From Zygnema cylindricum (lineage: Eukaryota > Streptophyta > Zygnematophyceae > Zygnematales > Zygnemataceae), in the NCBI GenBank assembly GCA_037447655.1, contig JBBHKE010001556.1:276224-340223 (forward strand): a stretch of DNA of 64,000 bases, read 5' to 3'. Under the pieces are notes generated by a model. The model was given only the letters and a program-made list of their open reading frames with translations, was not told the origin of the DNA and made no database searches. The translations under genes and the position numbers were made by a program. Numbering within the stretch: the stretch's first letter is position 1; every line of letters begins with the position of its first letter. Of this stretch, positions 31,684-50,599 are shown in pieces.

Positions 31684-34077
31684 ACAGAAATGCAAAAAAA
31701 AGAAACCTTAATAAAGTTCGGTCATCATGTTCCTTCCTCCTCCCCCTCCCGTCATCTTTCATAATGTTCTCCAACCCTAGAAGTTTGAAAGTTCCGAAGA
31801 AGAAGAGAGGAGGAGAGGGAGAGGGAGAGGGAGAGGGAGAGCGAGAGGGAGAGCGGGAGGGAGAGCGAGAGGGAGAGCGAGGGAGAGCGGGAGGGAGATC
31901 GAGAGGGAGAGCGAGAGGGAGAGCGAGAGGGAGAGGGAAAGGGAGAGAGAGAGCGAGAGTGAGAGGGAGAGGGAGAGGAGAGGGAGAGGCAGAGAGTGAG
32001 TGTACTCACATTTGCCAGTGGATTGAGAGCAAACTCTGGAATGGCCATAAACTCATCAGCAGTGATGTATCCCTTCCCGCTTCGATCCAGGGCACAGAAT
32101 CGATCATAAAGGGCCACGATTTCCTGCTGAGAGACTGAAAGGTAACCACAAAAAAACAAAAACCAAAAGGAAAATCTTTAAAACAACGAAATCAATTGAC
32201 GAAAGAAAAACGAAAGAAAATAATGAAAAGAAATTAAAAAACTTTCTCGATTGGTTGTTTGACACACAATTTCTTGCTGAGAGACTGAAAAGTAACCACG
32301 AAAACAAAAAACAAAAACATAAGGGAAATCTTTAAAATAACAAAAGAAAAACGAAAGAAAATAATGAAAAGAAATTAAAAAACTTTCTCGATTGGTTGTT
32401 TGACACACAATTTCTTGCTCAGAGACTGAAAGGTAACCACGAAAAAACAAAAAACTAAAGGGAAGTCTCAAAACGTCGAAAGAAAAACGAAAGAAATTAG
32501 CGGAAGAAAATAACGAAATGCAGTTAAAATACAATTTTTCCTCAATTTGGGGCACAATTTCTTTCTTAGAGAGAGACTGAAAAGTAGCTACAGAATTGAC
32601 AAAAAACAAAATGAAAAAATCTTTTAAGTGACAAAAAAAAATTGAAGTAAAAAAGTTCACCAATTTGCATAAATAACGATACTGTGAAAGTCAGGATAAA
32701 CACAACAAAAAGGTTTATAAAGAGGAAAGAGGAGAGGGGAGATGGAAGAGGAGAGAGGAGAGGAGGGAGACGAGAGAGGAGAGGAGAGAGTGGAGAGGAG
32801 AGGAGAGAGGAGAGGAGGAGAGGAGAAAGGTGGGCAATAAGAGTGAAGGGGAGAGTAAGGAGAGGGTTTTCAAAAATGTTTTGTGAATGTGAAGAACAGA
32901 AACGTCAATGATTGCAAAAAAAAGCTTAAATGCAAATTCGAAAGTAAAGAAATGGGAGAGGATAGATGAAAGACAAGGAAATGTTAGTAACACAGTCACA
33001 AAACAAGAGAAACAAATATACTAAGTCAGTGGAGACTTTTTTGCCAAAAATCACAAAATAGTGTTAACAACACTACTTAAGGGAGTGGACTACAATCTGC
33101 CTCGTCTCTTTGCTCTTAATTAGTATTCCATATTCTAATTCGCATCAACACTGATAAACCCTTCACGCTAATAACGATTAGCAGTGTGGTTGCACTAATT
33201 GCACTTATAAATCCTTGAAAATGCTATTTAAATTATGCAAAAACACAACTTACTCACGCTCAAAGTGCCATTTTGATCAAGTCAACAAAAGAACAGACAA
33301 CCTCATAGTCCAAAAACCCAAATAGTGCAATCTCAAACATTATCCGTTCACACTCACACAAGTGTAACGACCTTTGCTACTTCAAAAAATGTGGAAAAAA
33401 TAGGAAAACATACATACTAATTCTGTTGCGTACACCTTAGATTGCTATTAGAGTTAATAACTCTAATTCGAGTGTGTGTTATCTTTACCCAAAATCACAA
33501 ACTGGTGTTAAAAACACTATTTAGTCAAGTGGTGCATATGAGCCATGTGGCATGATAAAATTTAGTATGTTAACACTAAATCTGATTTAACGCTAATAGT
33601 TGAATACCTCATAGGAATGTACGGTCAGCGTATCCCATTTAATGACCATGGCTCGCAACATACTCCAACATGAACGAGCAAAAATGATAAATTGAGGAAG
33701 AAATAGGAGATAGAAATCTACACAAAAACATGCTGGATTACAAGAAAATTTAGAAAAATACAACAACTTCATTCACACTCCCCTTAATCCCCCAAAAGTA
33801 CACAACTTTCAAGAAGGAATGATTTTCGATTTCCAATCAAATTTCTTGGCACACTCGTTTACCTTCACAAAAAGAGAAAAGTGGAGAGGGAGAGGGAGAG
33901 GGATAGGGAGGGAGAGGGAGAGGGAGAGAAAGAGGGAGGGGGAGAGGGAGAGAAGAGGGAGGGGAAGGGGAAGGGGAGTGGGAGAGGGAGAGGGAGAGGT
34001 AACAAACATTTCCGAGAGGTGTGCTCCTGAACTTCTTCAATGTCGTATTGAGTCAGCATCGAGGAGGCACTCCCCAT
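30169..34077 (-). CDS. Calcineurin-B-like EF-hand protein, 5 exons
   Basis: Calcium-binding regulatory protein of the calcineurin B type. Exons on the minus strand: 34077-34008, 32134-32010, 31570-31474, 30900-30791, 30255-30169. Phases agree and give 162 residues. The start MGSASSMLTQYDIEEVQ matches plant homologues, and MGxxxS is an N-myristoylation signal. EF-hand loops are DRSGKGYITADE (40-51) and DVDGNGQVSRED (104-115); two more are degenerate. Exon 1 uses a gtttgt donor, which restores the conserved Phe before SQQEIV by a split codon. The last exon, RVISRALEEAGF...SLSFADFCQVKP, ends early compared with the usual ~175-residue family. Plants lack the canonical calcineurin catalytic subunit, so the partner is unknown. 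Introns are packed with simple repeats, and intron 1 contains duplicated acceptors of exon 2. Confidence 0.85.
30269..30480. repeat. Polypurine GGAAAA/GAAAAA tract in calcineurin-B-like intron 4
   Basis: Over 200 bases of nearly pure purine on the plus strand, so a strong pyrimidine tract on the transcribed strand just upstream of the exon 5 acceptor. Long Phe/Leu/Ser or Lys/Glu frames here are artefacts. Confidence 0.9.
30907..31430. repeat. Degenerate GAATCAGAAAC-type hexamer repeat in intron 3
   Basis: Runs of gaatcg, gaaaca and ggaaac words over about 500 bases. A 'tgactgcagg' block from the exon 4 acceptor recurs at 31026 and 31201, so the expansion copied part of the splice site. Confidence 0.7.
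31575..31682. repeat. Poly(A) tract (poly-T on the transcribed strand) at the exon 3 acceptor
   Basis: About 108 bases, almost all A, broken by a few C. On the minus strand it is an extreme poly-T immediately before the 'cag' acceptor of exon 3. Confidence 0.95.
31800..31996. repeat. GAGAGG/GAGCGA purine repeat in intron 2
   Basis: Hexamer-like gagaggg and gagcgag units for about 195 bases, reaching to within 14 bases of the exon 2 donor. Confidence 0.9.
32131..32600 (-). repeat. 140-150-bp tandem repeat carrying decoy acceptors of exon 2
   Basis: The motif gagactgaaa (the inverted acceptor 'tttcagtctc' of exon 2) occurs at 32131, 32281, 32422 and 32573. In the minus-strand sense each copy is a 'tttcag' acceptor followed by codons such as SQQEIV, SEQEIV or SKKEIV. 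The copy nearest exon 3 is the true exon; the other three lie upstream in intron 1 and continue into unrelated sequence. Confidence 0.8.
32711..32835. repeat. GAGGAGAG purine repeat in intron 1
   Basis: Irregular gaggagagg units for about 120 bases. Non-coding. Confidence 0.85.
32836..33880. other. Intron 1 interior with MITE-like fragments
   Basis: Pieces resembling the TA-flanked MITEs occur at about 33050-33190 ('cgctaataacgattagcagt') and 33430-33610 ('gtacaccttagattgctatt' to 'aacgctaatag'). They are too diverged to delimit. No coding signal. Confidence 0.4.
33882..34000. repeat. GGGAGA purine repeat next to exon 1
   Basis: Irregular gggaga, gggagg and ggggaa units, ending 8 bases before the exon 1 donor. 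Confidence 0.9.
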
Positions 34078-41470
<7,393 letters not shown>

Positions 41471-41482
<12 letters not shown>

Positions 41483-41560
41483 GTCTTCACTTTGAGGTAT
41501 TCACTTTTTGGTCTTCACTTTTAGGTCTTCACTTTTGGGTCTTCACTTTCTGGTATTCAC
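41471..41560 (+). repeat. 14-bp minisatellite that includes the DLD stop codon
   Basis: Six units of the form (a/c)ttcactttNNggt start within the last codons (Ile-His-Phe) and continue through the TAG stop into the 3' UTR. Confidence 0.9.
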
Positions 41561-41644
41561 ATGTGGTGAACAGCGAGTCCATAAAGGTGTGGAAGATTCG
41601 AAAGATCGAAGGGCACTGTTTTGTTTCCCACATGTATTCTTTTA

Positions 41645-42780
<1,136 letters not shown>

Positions 42781-42793
42781 CTCCCTTTATTTT
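42781..42793 (-). other. Polypurine tract of the Copia element
   Basis: Minus-strand AAAATAAAGGGAG directly precedes the LTR. The second element has the same tract at 57135-57147. Confidence 0.8.
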
Positions 42794-42839
42794 CTAGTCA
42801 CTTTTATATTTAAGTCCACATTTCTCTCGGCAGAAAATT

Positions 42840-44592
42840 AATTTAGGAAAGGGCACAGGCTTTGTCATCATGTCAGCCACCATCTCACTGTCTAGTCTAT
42901 ACTTTAAACTTATTATTTTGTTTTATACCTTTTCCCTGACAAAGCTAAGTTTGATATCCATGTGCTTTGCTTTAAAGTGATGTTTGGGATTAGCAGGAAT
43001 TTCAATTGCTGCTTGATTATCACAGAATATTTTTTGAATTCCACTCTTAAGATGTCCCAATTCACCAAGCAAGGATTTAACCCACATCAATTTTTTCAGA
43101 GCTGAGCAAGATGCCATATACTCTGCCTCCATGGTGGACTAAGCAATGGCCTTTTGCTGTTTACCGCACCAGCAACAAGCACCATTCCCCACATACAACA
43201 CATATCTAGATGTACATCTTCGCATTGGAGCATCCCCATGGCTAGCATCACTCCAAGTGGTGATGTAAGTATTTTCCCCACCCAGATGCAACCATAGATC
43301 CCTAGTTCCTATGAGATATCTGAGGACCCTTTTAGCTGCTTCCCAATCTCTTTTGGTAGGAGCATTTAGACTCCTACTTATTACCCCTACAGCTGCTGCC
43401 TAATCCGGTCAGGTACAATCTATAAAATAATCAGACTGCCCACTACCTGTCTATATGGGATAATCTGGATAAACTTATTCTCTTCTGGACCTAGTTCGTC
43501 ATCTAGAATTAAGATGTCTCCTTCCTCACTCCTCTCACTTGCATTTTTTAGGTCCACGGGAGTTGTACAACTGTTGGCTTTGTCCATCTGAAATTTGTCC
43601 ATCTGAAATTTTTCCAACATGTTTCTAATTGCCTCTTTGTGAGTTAGTCTAATTATTCTCTTTTCTCTATCTCTCTCTACTTGTATTCCCAGAATATATC
43701 TTGCCTCCCCCATGTCTTTCATTTCAAATCTTCCCTTTAGGTCTGTTTTTAGTTTGTTAATTTTCTCCATTGACTTATCTAGAACAAGCAAGTCATCAAC
43801 GTAAATTGCAATAAACATGACACGTTCCTCATCTTCAAAAACATAAATTGAATGATCTTAACTGATCCGAATGTATCCTAGACTGGTAAGGAACTCATCA
43901 AGTTTCTTGTTCCATTCTCTGGGCGCCTATTTCAAACCATAGAGAGATTTGATCAGCCGTCATATCTTACTTTCCTCACCATGTTCCACAAATCTTTCCG
44001 GCTGTCGCATAAGGATCTCCTTCTCTAGTTTTCCATGTAAGAAGGCTGTCTTGATGTCGATCTGTTTTACTTCCATGTCTTCTATAGCTGCCAGACTGAG
44101 AAGTATCCGGACTGAGGGGAATCTGATGACCGGAGCCAAGGTTTCTTTGTAGTCTATTCCCTCTTTCTGAGTAAAACCTTTTTCCACTAATCCGGCCTTA
44201 TACCGCTTAATAGGATTGTCCGCATTCAGTTTTAATTTGAAAACCAACTTACATCCAATTGGTTTTTGATCGGGTGGAAAGTCCACCAACTCCCATGTAT
44301 CAGCCGCCATGATTAAAGCCATATCTTCATTGATGGCCGACTTCCACCGGTTTCTTTCCGGGCATTTCATTGCCTCTCCATATGTTAGAGGTTCATCCGG
44401 GTGAGACAATTTAGTTACCTTGTTGTTAACTTGTTTCTCTTCAAGCCTTTTGCTCCTTCTTCTCCCTCCCTCAAAAATTGCAGCCGAAATAGATGGTTCT
44501 CGTGGATTCTTGGGAATAACCAAGGCTTCTCCCCTGTCCCTCGGATACATATCCGTTTCCACCACGTCTTCCGCTTGAAGTATAGGTGTCAT
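42840..44592 (-). pseudogene. Copia reverse transcriptase and RNase H, broken
   Basis: The RT fingers and palm are visible: VEKGFTQKEGIDYKETLAPV, VKQIDIKTAFLHGKL and, after a break near 43900, the catalytic YVDDLLV. RNase H follows with MEAEYMASCSALKKLMWVK, the FCDNQAAIEI motif and HFKAKHMDIKLSFVREKV, then ADMMTKPVP near the C-terminus. Several frame breaks and stops separate these blocks, so it is a pseudogene of the pol polyprotein. Confidence 0.85.
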
Positions 44593-44607
44593 TGGTGTTT
44601 CTAAGTC

Positions 44608-46030
44608 TTAGTCTTTCGCGGTATATTTTGAACCTGAAAAGATATCATCCGAACCTGCAAGAGTATCATCTTTTTGGAGACCCGGATAGTTAGGAAGATG
44701 AAAGTCATCATAATTGACTGACTCAAATCTGATTCTGACTGACTTTAAGGATTTGAAGGGATCTACCGACTTCCCTTCATCCATAGCTACGAGGTGCTTT
44801 ACAAGAATTATATATTTTCTCTTTAGATCATACACTCTATACCCTTTTACATCCTCATCATATCCTAGCAAGTATCTGGGTTTCCCTTTAGGATCTAGTT
44901 TCCAGTTAGATTTATTTCTATCTAAACTGAAGAATTTACTACCAAAAACCTTTAAGTGAGATAGATTTGGTTTTCAGCCGGTCCATCTCTCTTATGGAGT
45001 TTGGCCTTTCACCACCGAAGTAAGTAATCTATTTTTCAAATAATTAGCACGATTCATAGCTTCGGCCCAAAATCTTTTTCCTATCCTTTTGTCTGACAAC
45101 ATACTCCATGCACTATTATTCAATAACCTATTCAATCTTTTGGCAACACCATTCTGTTCCGGGTCTTTCGGAACTGTCTTTTAATGTTGCACACCATCCT
45201 CTCTTAAGAGCTCCTCAAACTGATTGGAGGAATATTCCCCTCAATTGTCACTTGTTACTCTCTTTATTGAGGTCTCGCGAAGCTTCTCGGCCCATGCCTT
45301 ATATTGTTTAAAATACTCCGGAGTTTGTGATTTGTTTTTCAAAAAATATACCTGCAAGTACCGCGACTAATCATCGGTAACGGTTAACATAAATCTTTTC
45401 CCTCCGGGTGATGGCACTCTTGCCGGTCCCCAAATGTCTTTGTGTACCAAATCAAGAACTTTTTGTCCTTTGTAAGTTGCTTCATTTGGAAATGGTAATC
45501 TATGTGCTTTACCTTGAGCACACCCACAACAATCACTTAAGTTCTCATTTTCCCCAAAACGTATCCCTTCAACTGCTCCCATCTTTTTCATTTCTTTTAG
45601 CTTTTCTATATTCACATGCCCAAGTCTCTTATGCCACAACATAATCAGCATAGTAAAGTTTGAGTTTTTCATTACTTAGAGCAAGCCTGAACATTCCTTG
45701 GCTACCTTTCTCAGCAATGAAATACACATCTTTCTCAAAGCTAGCTGTAAAAACTCCTTTTCAAGAGCTAGTTTCAAAACCTTTATCATCCAATACAAAT
45801 GTAGAGATAAGGTTTTTGTTTAACTCCGGAATAAACAATACATCTGAGAATGTAACTATTGAGGTTTTCCCTTCCACTATGACTTACAGATCTACCGATC
45901 CTACATAAGTAGTGGTAACTACCCTCCCATCCCCATATTCAATCTCTACTGTAGGAATCTTTCTCATCTAAGTGAACACATTCTTATCCTTGCACCTGTG
46001 CATAGAGGCACCTAAATCCACAATCCAACC
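44608..46030 (-). pseudogene. Copia protease and integrase, broken
   Basis: At about 46000-46026 the protease core reads WIVDLGASMH, where Copia has D-S-G, so the catalytic Ser is replaced by Leu. The integrase zinc finger is LWHKRLGHVN followed by CCGCAQGKAHRLPF, then the core region from DLVHKDIWGPA. In-frame stops follow the first core Asp block (about 45370) and the second Asp region (about 45240). The segment YDLKRKYIILVKHLVAMDEG belongs to the integrase C-terminal part. Confidence 0.75.
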
Positions 46031-46155
46031 CCCTTCACCTTTCAGTCCACAAAGGCACAAATCTGCTTCCGTGGAATTTTGACTTCTGTCTTTGCCTCCA
46101 ACTTCTCATCCAAAAGAAGTTCGTTGTCCTCCTCATTGAATTCCTCCTCAAGTAC

Positions 46156-47161
46156 CTATGTGACAAGTGCTTTTTTCTTCTCTCGTGGCTGACCCCCGGT
46201 TTGCCCCTCCTTAATCTGAAGCTCGGTTAGTTTGGTATATTCCGCCATGTAATGCCCGAGTTTCTTGCAGAAATGACAAAGCCTCTTTGGTTCCCTTATT
46301 TCAGACTCATCAGATTGATTTGTCTTGTCTCCCCCTCCATGACTTCCAAGGGGTTTCCATGAATCTTTGTTTCTCCAACTTGCTCCCGTCGCCAAGGCTT
46401 GTCCACTCTAAACTCCACTCCGGATTTTGATAATATTCTCTCGGACGAGGATCATACCAACTACCAAATTCCATATCCACTTGGAGTCCGGCAGATCTTG
46501 TACCCGGTTCATAATGTTCTCATACTAATCGGGTAGTTTCATGAGTAAGTGGTGAACCTTTGCCTTCTTGGTTTCTACCTTTTCCAGCACACTCTAACTC
46601 CATGAAGAGTATAGCCAGCTCATTGTAGAAATCGAGCATCTTCTTTCCTTTGTGAAAGTATCCATTGATCTTTTGGTCTGCCAACTTGTGTTCCTGAATT
46701 GTACCACTCCGGTACATCTCTTTAAGCGCATCCCTCAGATCGGATGCCCTTTCCACTTGCAAATGAGGACCAGCGAGTCCTTGTGTGAGATGACGAAGGA
46801 TAAAGTGCTTAGCCGCCATGTTGTTATAGTCCTAGGAATCGATTTAATTCTCCTCATTCCTCAGAACAAGAGACATGAAAATAGAACCTGTTGCTATAGG
46901 TGAGGTTTTCTCTTTGTCTTTCCCCTTTTCCATCACGATGTTTTCTCCGTCTTCTAAGTCTTCTGATGGCGGTGGATCTAATTTCCTAGTAAATGTGCTT
47001 CCTCCAAACCCTGGAGGGATAACCAGACCGGATGGACGCTTTACTCGCCCACTCACTATTCCCCAAAATATTTTCTCACATAGGGCTCCCATCATCATAC
47101 TCTCCCAATTGATGAACCCTGTCCCGTTGAATGTGGGCACCCTAGAGGGTGGGCCTATAAG
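46156..47161 (-). pseudogene. Copia gag with CCHC zinc knuckle
   Basis: Blocks are PTFNGTGFINWESMMMGAL (the capsid start), LADQKINGYFHKGKKMLDFYN (capsid helix region) and CHFCKKLGHYMAEYTK. In the last, the knuckle would be C-x2-C-x4-H-x4-C, but the final Cys is replaced by Tyr/Thr context (HYMAEYTK), so it is damaged. Frames are shifted between 46400 and 46520. Confidence 0.75.
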
Positions 47162-47163
47162 CT

Positions 47164-47276
47164 GCAACTCTGAAACCTCAATTGTTACTCGTAGTAAACA
47201 GCTTACTAGAAGCCTCTAGGATAACCTCAATCCCTTAGTATTTCTATGAGTATTGCTGACACCCTTACAGAATACA
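47164..47276 (-). repeat. 113-bp LTR-end fragment inside the Copia gag
   Basis: The sequence follows the last ~113 bases of the LTR (compare 41773-41885) closely. It lies between gag codons for MSTFTTTAAPPPTPVVVEQH (47334-47275 side) and those for LIGPPSRVPTFNG. It contains an in-frame stop. Its borders read CAT|GT and CAG|CTT, so it has GT-AG ends in phase 0. Confidence 0.7.
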
Positions 47277-47334
47277 TGTTGTTCTACGACCACCGGTGTA
47301 GGAGGAGGAGCAGCAGTAGTAGTAAAAGTAGACA

Positions 47335-47570
47335 TGATACACTCTCAGAAGCTATCAAGAAATTCTACCAAGCACCTGTGTACAAGTGCTCGTCGAATCT
47401 TATAAAAACATCCAAACCTCACAAAACTTTATCAGAATATATAGTAGGATAAACACTAACAACTCTCAAAGTTTCAACACAATTGACTTCACAACAATCA
47501 AGATATAGTACTCAGAAGTTTCCCAAAAACTGTTTGCAGTTTACTACTACGAAGTCTCGATACATTTTGG
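47335..47570 (-). other. Putative 5' leader of the Copia element
   Basis: On the minus strand there is a TATATATT box near 47440 and a leader before the gag ATG. It is not homologous to the 1-kb LTRs, so the promoter here may belong to a different LTR type. Confidence 0.35.
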
Positions 47571-47895
47571 GTTGTGGGTCCTAAGTCTTATATTTATGTT
47601 GTATCGACGATACCAATGTACCTAAGAGGTGTCGTGCATGCTAGAGACATCGGAGGAGGGCCCAGTGCTCGGGTAATTGGCTTTGGAGTCCTGCAAAGAA
47701 CCTTCCCCAGAATGCGAATGCGCACCACAACCATGCTTGTGCCCAATGATGCCCGCCTTGTTCTTGTGGGCATTGTATGCAAAGGTGGGGATGAGTGCTT
47801 AGGAAGGGCGAAAAGATATCCCCTCCCCCCTCTCCTTCCCTATCTTGGACGGGGGAAAAAAGGGAACCCTTAGAGGTGCAGTCGGGTCCTTGATT
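47571..47895 (-). repeat. Gypsy LTR block B
   Basis: Matches 58350-58636 closely, including 'gcccgggtaattggc'-type words, 'caccacaaccatgcttgtgc' and 'gtgggcattgtatgcaaagg', and ends at the same 'gtccttgatt'. It is the promoter-proximal end of the Gypsy LTR on the minus strand. Confidence 0.7.
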
Positions 47896-48093
47896 TTGTG
47901 ACGAGCTGTTGGAAGCCTAACAAAAATCCTCTCAAAATCCACTATTCTGGTACAAAAGATTCTGGTAATCGACCCCGAAAGAACCCCAACCATCGACCCC
48001 GAAAGAACCCCAACCAGAGCCCCAAAAAGGACTACCAAAGAGAGAAACCAGATGCTTCCACTCAGAAAAACGAAAGGATAGAAATATAAAAAT
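47896..48093. other. Spacer between Gypsy LTR blocks; no gene seen
   Basis: Includes two tandem copies of a 'cgaccccgaaagaaccccaa' unit near 47970-48015. No polypurine tract at the block B border. Confidence 0.5.
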
Positions 48094-48438
48094 GCTGTCT
48101 CAGAATTAACAATATCACCTTGCCCTAAGAAAAATAGAGAATAAAGTTAGAACATGGAATAATAGCAAGCGAGCTCAACCTACCCCCAAAACGTAATGTG
48201 GACAACCAAAAAAGATACGAAATCTCCCCCTGAAAACCCTGGAACAGGTAAGGCCTTCTAACTCCTCGGTTTCCGCGACCCGGAACCGGCAAGACCCTTC
48301 TTGGTTTCCAACAAACACTAGTCCCCAAATCGCCCAAAACAGGAAAGACGGTGCCAACCACCCAACTGGACTACGATTTCCACAAAGGATGGATGCAAAC
48401 CAAGATGGCAATAGGGTCACAATCACATGCAAAACAAA
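48094..48438 (-). repeat. Gypsy LTR block A, running into the gap
   Basis: Matches 57349-57690 closely, beginning 'tgtctcagaattaacaata'. It stops at the run of N. Confidence 0.7.
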
Positions 48439-48448
48439 NNNNNNNNNN
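48439..48448. other. Assembly gap (10 N)
   Basis: Ten N. The true size is unknown, and adjacency of the flanking repeats across it is not guaranteed. Confidence 1.
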
Positions 48449-50592
48449 CCGTTTGTTTCCTGAGGGTTCTCCTAGTGGGACTGCTCACGGTTAGCACCTC
48501 CTTTCACCCTGGTTTAGTAGTAGTGACCTCTTTCTCCGATGACGAGTCACTTATTTTTCGAGAGTGTTTTCCTTTATAGACCTGTTAGCCCCTTCCACGT
48601 CGGTATTCGAGGCTTTTTTAACGTAGGCACTCGTCAGGGTGATCCTCTTGGGAGTCCTTTGTTTGCCCTAGCCCATTACCGCGCGCTCCGAGCTTCCGCA
48701 GCTGCTTACCCTTCTTGCCTCTTCCCTTCAGTTGCGGATGACACACACATTATTGGTCCTTCGGATCAAGTTATACCGACCTATGACATTTTCAAGGCTC
48801 GCTTGGCTGAACTCAATCTTTTGGTCCAACCCTCTAAGTGTGTTGTTTGGTCCCCACGTCCTATTCCTCCTCCTTTCACTCCCCCTCTTGGTTTTCAAAC
48901 TCCTCCTTCAGAAGGAATTCGTGTGTTGGGTTGCCCGCTTGGTTCCGATCCATACGTCACGACATTCCTTGATTCCGCTCTTCAGACAGATTTATCCCAC
49001 GTGGACAACCTTCCTCACCTTTTGATCCCCAGGTGGCCTTTGCTCTTCACACACGTTTTTTCCCTCACCGCCCCTCCTACCTTACTCGGACTTCCCCTCC
49101 CACCCCATCTTGATGATCGGCTTATGGGTGTCCTCCACACTTTGTTGGGCCGTGGAGCTTTTGATAGCGAGTCTGGACTGCAGCACGCATCCAAGCCTCT
49201 CTTCCTGTTTCGGCTGGCGGTTTGGTTTTACTCTCGACGGCGCATGTTGCTCCAGCCGCCTATTTGGGGAGTTGGTGCCTTGTTACTTCCACTATTGTCT
49301 CTCGTTTTCTGGTCGGGGACACTCATATTCTTGCGGCCGTGGTTCCCCGTGTTTCGGATGGTGAGCTCGCCTTCCAGCGGTCCCTTTTAGATGCATCATG
49401 TTCTCTTAATCCGGCTGCTATCGAGGACATGTCGATTTTTCCCACTCTCGTTACGACATCACTTGTGCGTGTTGAGGAATCCATTTCTGATCGGGTTGTC
49501 GCTTCGAGCTTCTTCAGGCGCTTCCTTCCAATTCTTCACGTGCACGTTTTCTATCTTGTGGCGGACCTGGCTTTGGAGCTTGGCTATTGGCCGTCCCTAT
49601 CTTATCCACTCTTCGTTTCACCCCTGCTCAGTTCACCACGACCTTTAGGTTCTGGCTTGGCCTCCCTCACCCACCTTTGCTTGGCTCACTTGTTTGCTCC
49701 TACGGCCACGTTCTAGTGCCTGACGAGGTCCATTTGCTTCGTTGCTCCCACGAGGGCGAGTTGATTCATGCGCACGACACGATTCGAGACACCATCGCTA
49801 CTATCGCTCCTAAGGGGGGATTTTATGTTTGTCGCGAGGTCTCTCACATTATTCCTTCGAGTCGAATCGACCTTGTATTACTTGATGGTGCGCGTCGTAC
49901 ATTTGGTGACATTGTTTTGACGAACCCTACCTCAACTACAGTCCTCAACCAAGCGGCTCGGCATATGAGAGTGGCTGCTCGTGATGCAGCTAAAAGAAAA
50001 GAGCGTGATTATGCCCATCGCAACGCTATGGATGGCTTCATTCCGATGGTGGTCGAGATATTTGGTTGTTAGGGTGTGGCTTTGGACGAGTTTTTTCTGT
50101 ACTTGTGGTCGGCGCTCGTTCGAGAGGCGAGGACCTAAGAGCCCTCCTGTTTCAGTCCTTACTTCTTTTTATTGTCAACGCTTTTCCGTGGCCCTACAAC
50201 GAGTGTTGGCTTCTATATTACTTCGATCGTCTATTGCCGTTATGGATCGACGGCATGTTCTGGAACTTCCTCATCGTGCTCCTCCAAGATTCGAGGACTT
50301 ACGTGGTTGCTTTCCGTAAATTCTTAGTTATGTTGGGGGTTTTTTGCTACGTGTTAGTTTTTTCCTTTGATGTTTTGTTTGTTAGGTTTTGGTTTTTTGG
50401 GTGTTTTCGACTTCCCTGCCATCCCTTCGTATTTTCGTAGTTTTTGCCTTGATTTTCCCTTTTGTTTATTCCCTTGTTATGTGGTTTTTCAATTTTAGCA
50501 ATGCTACTTCTTTTTGTTCCTATGGACTCAGATGGTTTACCATAGCGCTTTTTAATAAAGTCGGCCCCCACTTCATTAGAAAGTACTATTAA
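48449..50592 (+). pseudogene. LINE-type retrotransposon copy 1: RT and C-terminal nuclease-like region
   Basis: The RT core is GTRQGDPLGSPLFALAHYRA followed by VADDTHIIGP, the LINE equivalents of the fingers/palm and catalytic Asp-Asp. Frames shift near 49250-49390 and 49590. The C-terminal part has a Cys/His cluster (VCSYGH, then DEVHLLRCSHEGELIHAHD) and then RIDLVLLDGARRTFGDIVL, which looks like the PD-(D/E)xK pattern of restriction-like endonuclease LINEs. This nuclease reading is inference. The 3' tail (50462-50562) recurs elsewhere in the window. The 5' half is missing at the gap. Confidence 0.75.
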
Positions 50593-50599
50593 ATAGCGC

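Noticed and set aside
30926-31774. 282-residue minus-strand open frame
   Set aside because: It is poly-Phe from the poly-A tract joined to repeat-derived residues. Only the calcineurin-B-like exon 3 inside it is real coding sequence.
32178-32663. 161-residue minus-strand open frame with SQQEIV repeats
   Set aside because: It is the tandem-duplicated exon edge plus intron of the calcineurin-B-like gene, not a separate gene.
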